Source of the DNA: Streptomyces canus
GTDB lineage: Bacteria > Actinomycetota > Actinomycetes > Streptomycetales > Streptomycetaceae
DNA length: 64,000 nt
Direction of reading: 5' to 3'
Assembly (NCBI RefSeq): GCF_041435015.1
Contig: NZ_CP107989.1
Span: forward strand, 1,178,001 to 1,242,000
The notes below the pieces were generated by a model. That model searched no databases. It saw nothing but the letters and a program-made list of their open reading frames with translations, and was not told the DNA's origin. A program made the position numbers and the translations under genes. The first letter of the stretch is position 1. Every line of letters begins with the position of its first letter. Shown in pieces: positions 1 through 7,601 of the stretch.

Positions 1-489
1 CTGGGGCTCGGCCACCCGACCGTCTGGCACATCGCGGGGCCGAGCGGCTGGACCTCCGCAGACCACCGGTTGGCAAGCTGGCGCTCCACGCTGGAGGCGG
101 CCGGAGCGCGGATCCCCGAGCCGTTGTTCGGCGACTGGAGCGCCGACTCCGGCTACCATCTGGGACGCCGACTGGCCCGGCGTACGGACGTCACCGCGGT
201 GTTCGTGTCCAACGACCAGATGGCCCTAGGCGTCCTGCACGCCTTCCACGAGGCGGGGCGCTCGGTGCCGGGCGAGATCAGCGTGGTGGGCTACGACGAC
301 ATCCCCGAGGCCGCGCATCTGCTGCCGCCGCTGACCACCGTGCGCACGGACTTCGCGGAGATCGGCACCCGGTCCCTGCGGCTCCTGCTGAGCCGGATCG
401 ACGACTCGGCAAGACCGCCGCACCCCGAGTCACTCGTCCCCGTCGACCTCGTGATCCGCGCGAGCAGCGGGGCGGTGCCGGGACACTGA
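1..489 (+). CDS. LacI-family transcriptional regulator, C-terminal part
   Basis: The reading frame is open from the first base, so the N-terminus with the helix-turn-helix lies outside the window. What remains is the C-terminal half of a periplasmic-binding-protein-like effector domain: a VWHIAGP segment, then DVTAVFVSNDQMALGVLHAF, then the family-typical VVGYDDIPEA and LTTVRTDF blocks. The same blocks occur in the LacI protein near 50 kb (VWHIPGP, VVGFDDIPAA, LTTVRQDF), so the two are close paralogues. It probably binds a sugar and controls genes to the left of the window. The next gene converges on it with a short gap. Confidence 0.9.
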   Translation: MGLGHPTVWHIAGPSGWTSADHRLASWRSTLEAAGARIPEPLFGDWSADSGYHLGRRLARRTDVTAVFVSNDQMALGVLHAFHEAGRSVPGEISVVGYDDIPEAAHLLPPLTTVRTDFAEIGTRSLRLLLSRIDDSARPPHPESLVPVDLVIRASSGAVPGH

Positions 490-512
490 GAGCCGTGTCC
501 TGGCCTGACCCT

Positions 513-1025
513 TCAGTCGCGCGGGAACAGAGCCGGGGCACGACGTGTGAGCCACGCGCCGGCCAGGCCGATGGCGGCACCGGCGGCGACATCACTGGGG
601 TAGTGGGCGCCCGACTGCACCCGTTCCACGGCCACCAGGGCGGTCGGCACCGCGCACAGCGCGCCCGCGGCCGGCCAGGTGGGGGCGGCGGTGAAGGCGA
701 CCGCGGCCGCCGTGTGCCCGGAGGGGAAGGAGGACGAGTCGGGGCGGTCGGCGACCTCGTCGTGCGGGATCCACTCCGCGGGCGGCCGGGGCCGGTCGGC
801 CAGTTGCTTGCACAGGCCGTTCGACGCCAGTTGGGCGACCACCATGGCCACGAGTCCGGCGGCGGCCCTGCGGCCCCGCCACCCGCCCCGCCACGCCATC
901 GCGGCGGCAGCAGCACACCACAGCTTGCTGCTCTCCGCGGACTCCTCCACCGCCGACAGCGCCTTGGCCACGCCCGGCGGGATCCGGGAAGCCGCCTGCT
1001 GTGTCAGAGCCCGATCGACCGTCAC
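513..1025 (-). CDS. PAP2-family phosphatase (membrane phosphatidic acid phosphatase type)
   Basis: About 170 residues with the three PAP2 signatures in order: KQLADRPRP, PSGH, and an R..SGAHYPSD block. These supply the phosphate-binding and catalytic histidine residues of lipid phosphatases and haloperoxidases. Several hydrophobic stretches suggest an integral membrane protein acting on lipid phosphates or pyrophosphates; the substrate cannot be read from sequence. I chose the GTG whose first bases overlap the TGA of the upstream YihY gene (GTGA), which implies translational coupling. An ATG 18 codons upstream is also in frame but lies inside the YihY gene. Confidence 0.85.
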   Translation of the reverse strand: MTVDRALTQQAASRIPPGVAKALSAVEESAESSKLWCAAAAAMAWRGGWRGRRAAAGLVAMVVAQLASNGLCKQLADRPRPPAEWIPHDEVADRPDSSSFPSGHTAAAVAFTAAPTWPAAGALCAVPTALVAVERVQSGAHYPSDVAAGAAIGLAGAWLTRRAPALFPRD

Positions 1026-2101
1026 CCGCTGTGCGCCGGTCCCGAGTCGTCGAGCCGGCGCAGGTCCTGCTCGTCCCACGTCCTGGTGTCACGCGGCTCC
1101 GTGTAGGGCTCCTTGTCGGGCGGCAGGCCGCCGGCGATGGCCCGCTGCCGGACCGTCTCGGCGTCGAACTCCAGGCCCAGAAGAATCGCCAGGTTGCTGA
1201 TCCACAGCCAGACCAGGAAGACGATGACACCGGCCATGGTGCCGTAGGTCTTGTTGTACGAGGCGAAGTTGGCGACGTAGAAAGCGAATCCCGCGGACGC
1301 GAGCAGCCAGATGACCAGGGCGAGGAAGCTGCCCGGTGTGATCCACCTGAACCCCTTCACCTTGGCGTTCGGCGTGCCCCAGTACAGGAGCGCGATCATG
1401 ATCGTGACCAGGACCACCAGGACGGGCCACTTGGCGATCGACCACACCGTGAGGCCGGTGTCGCCGATCCCGATCGCCGTGCCCGCCTTGCGGGCCAGAG
1501 TGCCGGTGAAGACCACGATCAGGGCACTGACGACGGCGAGCACCATCAGGACGACCGTCAGGCCGACCCGCACCGGAAGGATCTTCCAGATCGGGCGGCC
1601 CTCCGGCATGTCGTAGACCCGGTTGGCCGCGCGCATGAACGCGGCCACGTACCCGGACGCCGACCACACCGCCAGGACGATGCCGACGATCGCCATGATC
1701 GATCCGACGCCCGCGTTGTTCTGCAGCTGCTCGACGGCTCCGGTGATGATGTCGCGGGCGGAACCCGGAGTGAACTGCTTGAGATTCCTGAGCACCGTGT
1801 CCGTGGCGGACTTGCCGGTCAGGCCGAGCAGCGACACCAGGACCAGCAGGGCCGGGAAGAGCGACAACAGGCCGTAGTACGTCAGCGCGGCGGCCCGGTC
1901 GGTGAGCTCGTCGTCCTTGAACTCCCGCAGGCTGCCGCGCAGCACCGCCCCCCAGGCCGGCTTCGGCAGCTGCGTGGGCGTGTCCGGCGCATGCCGCTCC
2001 ACGGCGGGCCCGGGGCCCGCCTCCTCGGCCCGCGGGACCTCGCGTTCCGGAGCCTCGTCGCTGTCGTGGTGCTCTTTATGTCCAGGAAGATGCAGCTTCA
2101 T
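1022..2101 (-). CDS. YihY/virulence factor BrkB family inner membrane protein
   Basis: A polytopic membrane protein of about 359 residues from the chosen ATG (MKLHLPGHKEHHD). The N-terminal 60 residues are hydrophilic; then come about six hydrophobic segments with the family-typical LTYYGLLSLFPALLVLVSL, YKTYGTMAGVIVFLVWLW and LGLEFDAE blocks. The C-terminal tail is charged. YihY proteins were once called ribonuclease BN, but that activity belongs to another gene, and their role in the envelope is not settled. A longer in-frame start 31 codons upstream exists; the inner one has a G-rich ribosome-binding site and a typical N-terminus. It is coupled to the PAP2 gene by a 4-base overlap. Confidence 0.88.
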   Translation of the reverse strand: MKLHLPGHKEHHDSDEAPEREVPRAEEAGPGPAVERHAPDTPTQLPKPAWGAVLRGSLREFKDDELTDRAAALTYYGLLSLFPALLVLVSLLGLTGKSATDTVLRNLKQFTPGSARDIITGAVEQLQNNAGVGSIMAIVGIVLAVWSASGYVAAFMRAANRVYDMPEGRPIWKILPVRVGLTVVLMVLAVVSALIVVFTGTLARKAGTAIGIGDTGLTVWSIAKWPVLVVLVTIMIALLYWGTPNAKVKGFRWITPGSFLALVIWLLASAGFAFYVANFASYNKTYGTMAGVIVFLVWLWISNLAILLGLEFDAETVRQRAIAGGLPPDKEPYTEPRDTRTWDEQDLRRLDDSGPAHSG

Positions 2102-2209
2102 GCCGGCCGGGTACCCCCGGACGCCGCCCCAATCAGGACGCCGATGCGGGAGTTCGCAGGCGTCCACGGCGATGGCGCCAACCACTTCCCTCAAACCTTA
2201 CTTCATCCC

Positions 2210-2238
2210 TTGACGTAAGTGGTCCACACCTTTAGGTT
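2210..2238 (+). promoter_or_regulatory. Putative promoter of the beta-helix gene
   Basis: TTGACG and TAGGTT are separated by 17 bases, about 55 bases before the chosen start of the secreted ricin/beta-helix gene and in the gap that divides it from the divergent YihY gene. The -35 is good and the -10 moderate for a vegetative sigma factor. Confidence 0.45.
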
Positions 2239-2293
2239 CACGGGTCAGCCAGACACCTCGCGACACCCTCACCCCCCACGAAGGGCTCTGCGC

Positions 2294-4480
2294 ATGCACA
2301 CCCTCACGCGCCTTGGCAGATCCGGCGCCGCCATCCTCGTCACGGTGGCCGCCGCGTCCGTCCTGACCTCCCTCTCCACGCCCGCCGATGCCGCCACCGC
2401 GCTGCCCACCGGTTTTTCTACTGTCATGAACGCGGCAAGCGGACGGTGTCTGGACGCCAGGTCGGCCGGCACCGCCAACGGCACCGTCGTCCAGCAGTAC
2501 GCGTGCAACAGCACCACGGCCCAGCAGTGGAGCTTCACCGCCACGAGCGACGGCTATGTCCGTATCGACAACCGCAACGACACCGGCCAGGTCGTGGACG
2601 TGGCCGACGTCTCCACCGCCGACAACGCTCCTGTGCACCTCTGGGCCTACGGCGGTGGCGCCAACCAGCAGTGGCTGCCCGTGCACGAGGGCGGCGGCGC
2701 CTATCACTTCGTCAACCGCAACAGCGGCAAGTGCCTCGACGATCCGGGTGCCTCGACCGCCGACAGCGCGCAGTTCGTGCAGTACACGTGCAACGGCAGC
2801 GCGGCCCAGCGCTTCCAGGTGGTCCCCGTGGCCCAGTCGGCCACCAACCCGGACCTGGGGCCCAACGTGGTCGTCTTCGACCCGTCGATGTCGTCCTCGA
2901 CGATCCAGTCGCGGCTGAACTCGATCTTCCAGCAGCAGGAGACCAACCAGTTCGGCGCCCAGCGCTACGCCGTCCTGTTCAAGCCGGGCTCCTACACCGC
3001 GGATGCCGACGTCGGCTTCTACACCCAGGTCGCGGGGCTCGGACTGACCCCGGACGCCGTCACCATCAACGGCGCGGTGCACGCCGAGGCCGACTGGTTC
3101 CAGGGCAACGCGACGCAGAACTTCTGGCGTGGGGCCGAGAACCTGTCCGTCAACCCCACGAACGGCAGCGACCGTTGGGCCGTTTCGCAGGCGGCGGCAT
3201 ACCGCCGGATGCATCTGCGCGGCAACCTCGCCCTCGACGACAACGGCTGGTCCAGCGGTGGCCTGCTCGCCGACACGAAGATCGACGGTCAGGTCGACTC
3301 CGGCAGCCAGCAACAGTGGTTGACCCGCAACTCCCAGCTCGGCAGCTGGACCGGCGCCAACTGGAACATGGTCTTCGTCGGCAGCCAGGGCGTCCCCGGC
3401 ACCAGCTTCCCCAACCCGCCCCACACCACGGTCGCGCAGTCCCCGGTGGGCCGGGAGAAGCCCTTCCTGTACGTCGACGGCGACGGCGCCTACAAGGTGT
3501 TCGTACCGTCCGTACGGTCCAACTCCACCGGCACCAGCTGGGCGAACGGCTCCCCCTCCGGCAGCTCCCTGTCCCTGGACACCTTCTACGTCGTCAAGCC
3601 GGGCGCGAGTGCCGCGGACATCAACGCGGCGCTGGCGGCGGGCAAGAACCTCCTGGTCACCCCCGGCGTGTACCACCTGAACCAGACGCTCCAGGTGAAC
3701 CGCGCCGACACCGTCGTCCTCGGCCTCGGCCTCGCCACGTTCGTCCCGGACAACGGCGTCACCGCGATGAAGGTGGCCGACGTCGACGGCGTGAAGGTCG
3801 CGGGCGTCCTCTTCGACGCGGGCACCACCAACTCGCCCACCCTCATGGAGGTCGGGCCGACCGGCTCCTCCGCCTCCCACGCCGCGAACCCGACCTCCCT
3901 GCACGACGTGTACTTCCGCGTCGGCGGCGCGGGCGTCGGCAAGGCGACCACCAGCCTCGTGATCAACAGCGACAACGTCATCGGCGACCACATGTGGATC
4001 TGGCGCGCCGACCACGGCAGCGGTGTCGGCTGGACCACCAACACCGCGGACACGGGCCTGATCGTCAACGGCGACAACGTCACGGCCTACGGCCTGTTCG
4101 TCGAGCACTACCAGAAGTACCAGACCGTCTGGAACGGCAACGGCGGCCGCACGTACTTCTACCAGAACGAGATGCCGTACGACCCGCCCAACCAGGCGGC
4201 CTGGTCGAACGGTTCCACCCAGGGCTACGCCGCCTACAAGGTCGCCGACTCGGTCACCAGCCACCAGGCCTACGGCCTCGGCAGCTATTGCTACTTCAAC
4301 GTCAACCCGGGCGTGGTCGCGGAACGGGCCATCGAGGCGCCCAACACCTCGGGCGTGCGCTTCCAGAGCATGGTGACGGTCTCCCTCGGCGGCACCGGCA
4401 CGATCCGGCACGTCGTCAACGGCTCCGGTGGCCCGTCCAACTCCTCGACCAACGTGGCCAATCTGACCAACTACCCGTAG
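2294..4480 (+). CDS. Secreted ricin-lectin protein with right-handed beta-helix domain (putative polysaccharide-active enzyme)
   Basis: The protein is 728 residues from an ATG preceded by AAGGG. Residues 1-33 form a signal peptide (RLGRSGAAILVTVAAASVL, cut after ADA). Residues of about 35-175 are a ricin-type beta-trefoil with QQW repeats and CLD motifs, which binds carbohydrate. The remaining 550 residues have the short hydrophobic and Asn/Gly periodicity of a parallel beta-helix (for example VVVFDPSMSSSTIQSRL, LLVTPGVYHLNQTLQV, VIGDHMWIWRADHG), as in pectin-lyase-fold and GH55-like proteins. I cannot assign a glycosidase family or catalytic residues, so the substrate is unknown. The next gene, a chitinase, also carries a ricin domain and is on the same strand, so a shared role in degrading external polysaccharide is likely. 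Confidence 0.8.
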   Translation: MHTLTRLGRSGAAILVTVAAASVLTSLSTPADAATALPTGFSTVMNAASGRCLDARSAGTANGTVVQQYACNSTTAQQWSFTATSDGYVRIDNRNDTGQVVDVADVSTADNAPVHLWAYGGGANQQWLPVHEGGGAYHFVNRNSGKCLDDPGASTADSAQFVQYTCNGSAAQRFQVVPVAQSATNPDLGPNVVVFDPSMSSSTIQSRLNSIFQQQETNQFGAQRYAVLFKPGSYTADADVGFYTQVAGLGLTPDAVTINGAVHAEADWFQGNATQNFWRGAENLSVNPTNGSDRWAVSQAAAYRRMHLRGNLALDDNGWSSGGLLADTKIDGQVDSGSQQQWLTRNSQLGSWTGANWNMVFVGSQGVPGTSFPNPPHTTVAQSPVGREKPFLYVDGDGAYKVFVPSVRSNSTGTSWANGSPSGSSLSLDTFYVVKPGASAADINAALAAGKNLLVTPGVYHLNQTLQVNRADTVVLGLGLATFVPDNGVTAMKVADVDGVKVAGVLFDAGTTNSPTLMEVGPTGSSASHAANPTSLHDVYFRVGGAGVGKATTSLVINSDNVIGDHMWIWRADHGSGVGWTTNTADTGLIVNGDNVTAYGLFVEHYQKYQTVWNGNGGRTYFYQNEMPYDPPNQAAWSNGSTQGYAAYKVADSVTSHQAYGLGSYCYFNVNPGVVAERAIEAPNTSGVRFQSMVTVSLGGTGTIRHVVNGSGGPSNSSTNVANLTNYP

Positions 4481-4493
4481 GGCTCCGTCCTTC

Positions 4494-4520
4494 GCCGCCC
4501 CTCCTCGACCGGGGGGCGGC
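4494..4520 (+). terminator. Intergenic GC hairpin
   Basis: GCCGCCCC and GGGGCGGC form an 8-bp stem with an 11-base loop just after the beta-helix gene. No T-run follows, so it may act as a weak terminator or as an mRNA-stabilising hairpin ahead of the chitinase gene. Confidence 0.4.
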
Positions 4521-4553
4521 CTCCTTCACCCCCCTCAAGGAGCGTGCTCACCC

Positions 4554-5669
4554 ATGTCCGTATCCCTCCGCGGAGGTCGCTTCGCGGTCTTCCCCGTCCT
4601 CGCCGCCGTGCTCACCGCGCTGTTCACGGTGACGCCCGCACACGCCGCCTCCGGCACGATCACCGGCCTCGCCGGCAAGTGCGCCGACGTGGCGGGCGCG
4701 AGCACCGCCAACGGAACGGCCGTTCAGCTCTACGACTGCAACGGCACCGGCGCCCAGATCTGGTCCAACCCCGGTGACGGGACCCTGCGGGCGCTCGGCA
4801 AGTGTCTGGACATCGCCGACCGCAGCACCGCCGACGGGGCGGCCGTACAGCTGTGGGACTGTTCGGGCGGTGCCAACCAGCAGTGGGTGGTCTCCGGCGC
4901 ACGCGACATCGTCAACCCGGCCGCGAACAAGTGCCTGGACGTCCGCGACAACAGCAGCGCCAACGGCGCCCGGCTGCAGATCTGGACCTGCGCCGGTACG
5001 GCCAACCAGAAGTGGAACGCGCCCGCGAGCGGAGGCGGCGGCACACCGTCCGGATTCGTCGTCACCGAGGCGCAGTTCAACCAGATGTTCCCGAACCGGA
5101 ACTCCTTCTACACCTACAGCGGCCTGGTGGCGGCGCTGAGCGCCTACCCCGGATTCGCGACCACCGGCAGCGACACGGTGAAGAAGCAGGAGGCCGCGGC
5201 CTTCCTCGCCAACGTGAACCACGAGACCGGCGGCCTCGTCCACATCGTCGAGCAGAACACCGCCAACTACCCCACCTACTGCGACGGGAACCAGCCGTAC
5301 GGCTGCCCGGCGGGCCAGGCCGCGTACTACGGGCGTGGCCCGATCCAGCTGTCCTGGAACTTCAACTACAAGGCCGCCGGCGACGCGTTGGGGCTCGACC
5401 TGCTCAACAACCCCTGGCTGGTGCAGAACGACTCCGCCGTGGCCTGGAAGACCGGCCTCTGGTACTGGAACACCCAGTCCGGCCCCGGCACCATGACCCC
5501 GCACAGCGCCATGGTCGACCAGGCCGGCTTCGGCCAGACGATCCGCAGCATCAACGGCTCCCTGGAGTGCGACGGGCGCAACCCGGCCCAGGTGCAGAGC
5601 CGCGTCGACGCCTACAACCGGTTCACGTCGATCCTCGGGGTCAGCCCCGGCGGCAACCTCTACTGCTGA
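4554..5669 (+). CDS. Secreted GH19 chitinase with N-terminal ricin-type lectin domain
   Basis: The protein is 371 residues, from an ATG with AAGGAG upstream. A signal peptide covers residues 1-31 (cut after AHA). Residues 33-157 are a ricin beta-trefoil with three CLD/QQW-type repeats, then a short GGGG linker, then a GH19 catalytic domain to the end. In NHETGGLVHIVEQN, Glu224 and Glu233 sit nine residues apart, as the catalytic pair does in Streptomyces-type family 19 chitinases. GRGPIQLSWNFNY and the C-terminal LECDG block also match the family. It should hydrolyse chitin outside the cell; such enzymes are often antifungal. The ricin module replaces the usual chitin-binding domain. Confidence 0.93.
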   Translation: MSVSLRGGRFAVFPVLAAVLTALFTVTPAHAASGTITGLAGKCADVAGASTANGTAVQLYDCNGTGAQIWSNPGDGTLRALGKCLDIADRSTADGAAVQLWDCSGGANQQWVVSGARDIVNPAANKCLDVRDNSSANGARLQIWTCAGTANQKWNAPASGGGGTPSGFVVTEAQFNQMFPNRNSFYTYSGLVAALSAYPGFATTGSDTVKKQEAAAFLANVNHETGGLVHIVEQNTANYPTYCDGNQPYGCPAGQAAYYGRGPIQLSWNFNYKAAGDALGLDLLNNPWLVQNDSAVAWKTGLWYWNTQSGPGTMTPHSAMVDQAGFGQTIRSINGSLECDGRNPAQVQSRVDAYNRFTSILGVSPGGNLYC

Positions 5670-5682
5670 ACAGGGATACCCC

Positions 5683-6093
5683 GTGCGCAAGTTGAGACCC
5701 CTGGCCACATTTCTGGGCGCCCTGGCGCTCATCGTGGCGATCCCCGCGACCGCCCACGCGAACGTCCTGACTCTGCTGCCCCAGAACGCCGACGGTCTGG
5801 AGCAGACCTTCTCCCCCGCCTACGACTACGACGGCGACGGCTGCTACGCCACCGCCGCGATCGGCGCCGACGGCACGATCAATCCCGGGCTGAAGCTCGG
5901 CGGCGACGTCAACGGCAAGTGCCACGACTACGCCCAACTGGCCAACGCCAACACCTACTCACGGGCCAAGTGCGACAACGGCTGGTGTGCCGTGATGTAC
6001 GCAAGCTCTTCGAGAAGGACCAGGCGACCCTGGGTCCGGCGGCCATCGGGCACACCCACGACTGGGAGCACGTCGTGGTGTGGGTCCTCGGCG
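5683..6093 (+). pseudogene. NPP1 (necrosis-inducing, NLP-type) secreted protein, frameshifted and truncated
   Basis: The gene begins 13 bases after the chitinase stop with a normal signal peptide (residues 1-26, cut after AHA) and an NPP1 N-terminus (FSPAYDYDGDGCYATAAI, CHDYAQLANANTYSRAKC). After VMYA the frame breaks. Reading one base out of step restores KLFEKDQATLGP and the family hallmark GHTHDWEHVVVW, so one base was lost near position 6000. Homology then stops abruptly near 6093, where an IS5-type transposase remnant begins in antisense. The C-terminal half of the protein is missing. NPP1/NLP proteins are cytolysins active on plants in some microbes; this copy cannot be functional. Confidence 0.85.
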
Positions 6094-6434
6094 GTGGAGT
6101 CCACGGACACGGCCCAGCCGACGTCTTCGTCCGCGTCGGCCTGAGCCATCAGGGCGGTGAACACCCGCTCCCACGTGCCGTCGACGGCCCACATCCGCAG
6201 CCGGTTGTAGACGCCCCGCCAGTTACCGCACTTCTCCGGCAGATGCACCCACTGGGTACCGGTCTGGAACTTGAAGGCGATCGCGTCGATCACCTCACGA
6301 TGGTCCCGCCAGCGGCCACCCCGCTTCGGCGTCCGGTCCGGGAGCAACGGCTCGATCCGCGCCCACTGCGCGTCAGCCAACGGCACACCCGGACCTACGA
6401 GCGACCGATCCAAACGAAATGGCCTAGCGCACAC
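6094..6434 (-). mobile_element. Remnant of an IS5-family transposase (N-terminal part only)
   Basis: The minus strand encodes about 110 residues typical of the N-terminal domain of IS5-group transposases in Streptomyces: LADAQWARIEPLLPDRTP, RGGRWRDHREVIDAIAFKF, WVHLPEKCGNWRGVYNRL, TWERVFTALMAQAD and AVSVDST. The frame then runs straight into antisense NPP1 sequence, so the catalytic DDE core is absent. The outer end may lie near 6400-6425, where the strand reads GGCCATTTCGTTTGG, but no second inverted repeat is present to confirm it. This is a dead fragment. Confidence 0.85.
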
Positions 6435-7084
6435 CTCAGCCAGCTCGACAGGCCGCCTCCGACCGAGCGCAGTGGCACACCGTCGGCAACGGCAAGAAGA
6501 AACCCCGCATTTGTACTTCCGAGCGCACCGACGCCTGGAAGTCCGCTACAGACCGACCCCGGACCCATTTGACGCCCGGAATGCCCGGAAACTGGTCTGC
6601 GGAAACGCAGAGCAGCAGATGTGTCAGGCCGGACGCCGGGGACTCCTGGAGCTCCTTTCTTGATCGGCGGATCACCAAGCCGGCCTCGATGAGGTCGTTG
6701 TCGGGAGCCGACGGTTCGGGCAGTTGCCCCATCCCCGTGCGCATCAGTCGAAGGCGCGGGCCGCCCCGGAGACGAGCTCGGACCGTACAGCGTCGCCACC
6801 ATGGTCAATCACTTCCCGGCTGCAGGCCCGCAGAAGGACGGCGAAGGCCCCCACCTCTCCTACGGCAAGGAGCACGTCGCGCAGGACGCCGGCCCCACAA
6901 GCCCACGTCCGGGAGGAACAAGCCCAGGTCAACCTCCATGGCGTTCTGCTGATCACCAAGGAGGAACCAGAACAGTCGTTGGCAGCGCAGGTGAGCGCCT
7001 CCCCCCATCACGGGCTGGCAGCCGGAGAAAGTCGACGACGACGCCCAGTCCACCGAGATCGGGCAGTTCCCCAGCGGCCGCGCC
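6435..7084. other. Decayed intergenic region without an intact gene
   Basis: Six-frame reading gives only short, mutually overlapping frames with poor codon bias on both strands. None shows a recognisable start with a ribosome-binding site or a domain I can name. The minus strand has a 102-residue frame (containing ELQESPASGLTHLLLCVSA) that could be a relic, but I do not recognise it. The stretch lies between the IS5 remnant and an HTH-regulator remnant and looks like neutral debris. Confidence 0.5.
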
Positions 7085-7240
7085 CTGTACGACCCGCACC
7101 CCGGCGAACTCGGCGCGCACGCCTCGGTGATCCGCTTGAAGGAGATCCCCGCCTCGCGAGCCCTCGCCAAGAGCACGGCGAAGTCCCACTCGTGCAGGGC
7201 CCGGACGAATGCGGAGTCGGCCAGCAGATGGGCGGCACTT
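7085..7240 (-). pseudogene. Remnant of an XRE-type helix-turn-helix regulator
   Basis: The minus strand reads AAHLLADSAFVRALHEWDFAVLLARAREAGISFKRITEAC, close to the N-terminus of streptomycete helix-turn-helix proteins that begin with a FV.AL...DFA..L..AREAG.SFNRIAEAC pattern. Directly after this the frame becomes nonsense, and no start codon or downstream domain survives. It is a broken fragment. Confidence 0.5.
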
Positions 7241-7328
7241 GGGCGGGTGACGGCGGTAAGTCGTCCACAAGTCCCCCTGAAGAGGACTGCCCGGAACGGG
7301 TCTCCGGTCTCCGGAAGGATCGCTTCAT

Positions 7329-7340
7329 CGAACCGGTTCG
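7329..7340. promoter_or_regulatory. LacI-type operator, distal copy
   Basis: CGAACCGGTTCG is a perfect 12-bp palindrome with the central CG step typical of LacI-family operators. It is identical to the copy at the transcription start of the LacI gene about 150 bases downstream. Confidence 0.7.
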
Positions 7341-7445
7341 GAGGAACCTAACAGCGAGGAAAGCTCTCAGCAATATCTGCAGCGCGTCCAGAGTCTGCTG
7401 ATCATCAGGGTTACAGCACTGTTTCGAGAAGTTTCGCCGCAGGCG

Positions 7446-7474
7446 TTGACAACCCTCTAGGTCGTTCCTATCTT
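7446..7474 (+). promoter_or_regulatory. Promoter of the LacI regulator gene
   Basis: A consensus TTGACA is followed after exactly 17 bases by TATCTT. The -10 is followed eight bases later by a CGAACCGGTTCG operator, so a bound repressor would cover the transcription start. This is one of the clearest vegetative promoters in the window. Confidence 0.75.
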
Positions 7475-7482
7475 CGCTTCAC

Positions 7483-7494
7483 CGAACCGGTTCG
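7483..7494. promoter_or_regulatory. LacI-type operator at the transcription start
   Basis: A perfect CGAACCGGTTCG palindrome immediately downstream of the -10 box, placed to block transcription initiation. This suggests autoregulation of the adjoining LacI gene. Confidence 0.75.
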
Positions 7495-7575
7495 ACGACT
7501 GGTGATCGTTGACTCTTCACCGCAGTACCCACTCCCCGTACCTACACGGCCGGACGGTCCGTTTTCACGGAACAT

Positions 7576-7587
7576 CGAATCGGTTCG
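7576..7587. promoter_or_regulatory. LacI-type operator in the leader
   Basis: CGAATCGGTTCG matches the other two copies at 11 of 12 positions. It lies directly before the AAGGAG ribosome-binding site of the LacI gene, where a bound repressor could also act as a roadblock. Confidence 0.65.
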
Positions 7588-7601
7588 AGCAAGGAGTCGC
7601 C

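Noticed and set aside
2198..4411. 737-codon open frame antisense to the beta-helix gene
   Set aside because: It is an antisense shadow produced by GC-rich codon bias; the product is low-complexity Val/Gly/Asp/Arg sequence without any domain, whereas the plus strand has a signal peptide and ricin motifs.
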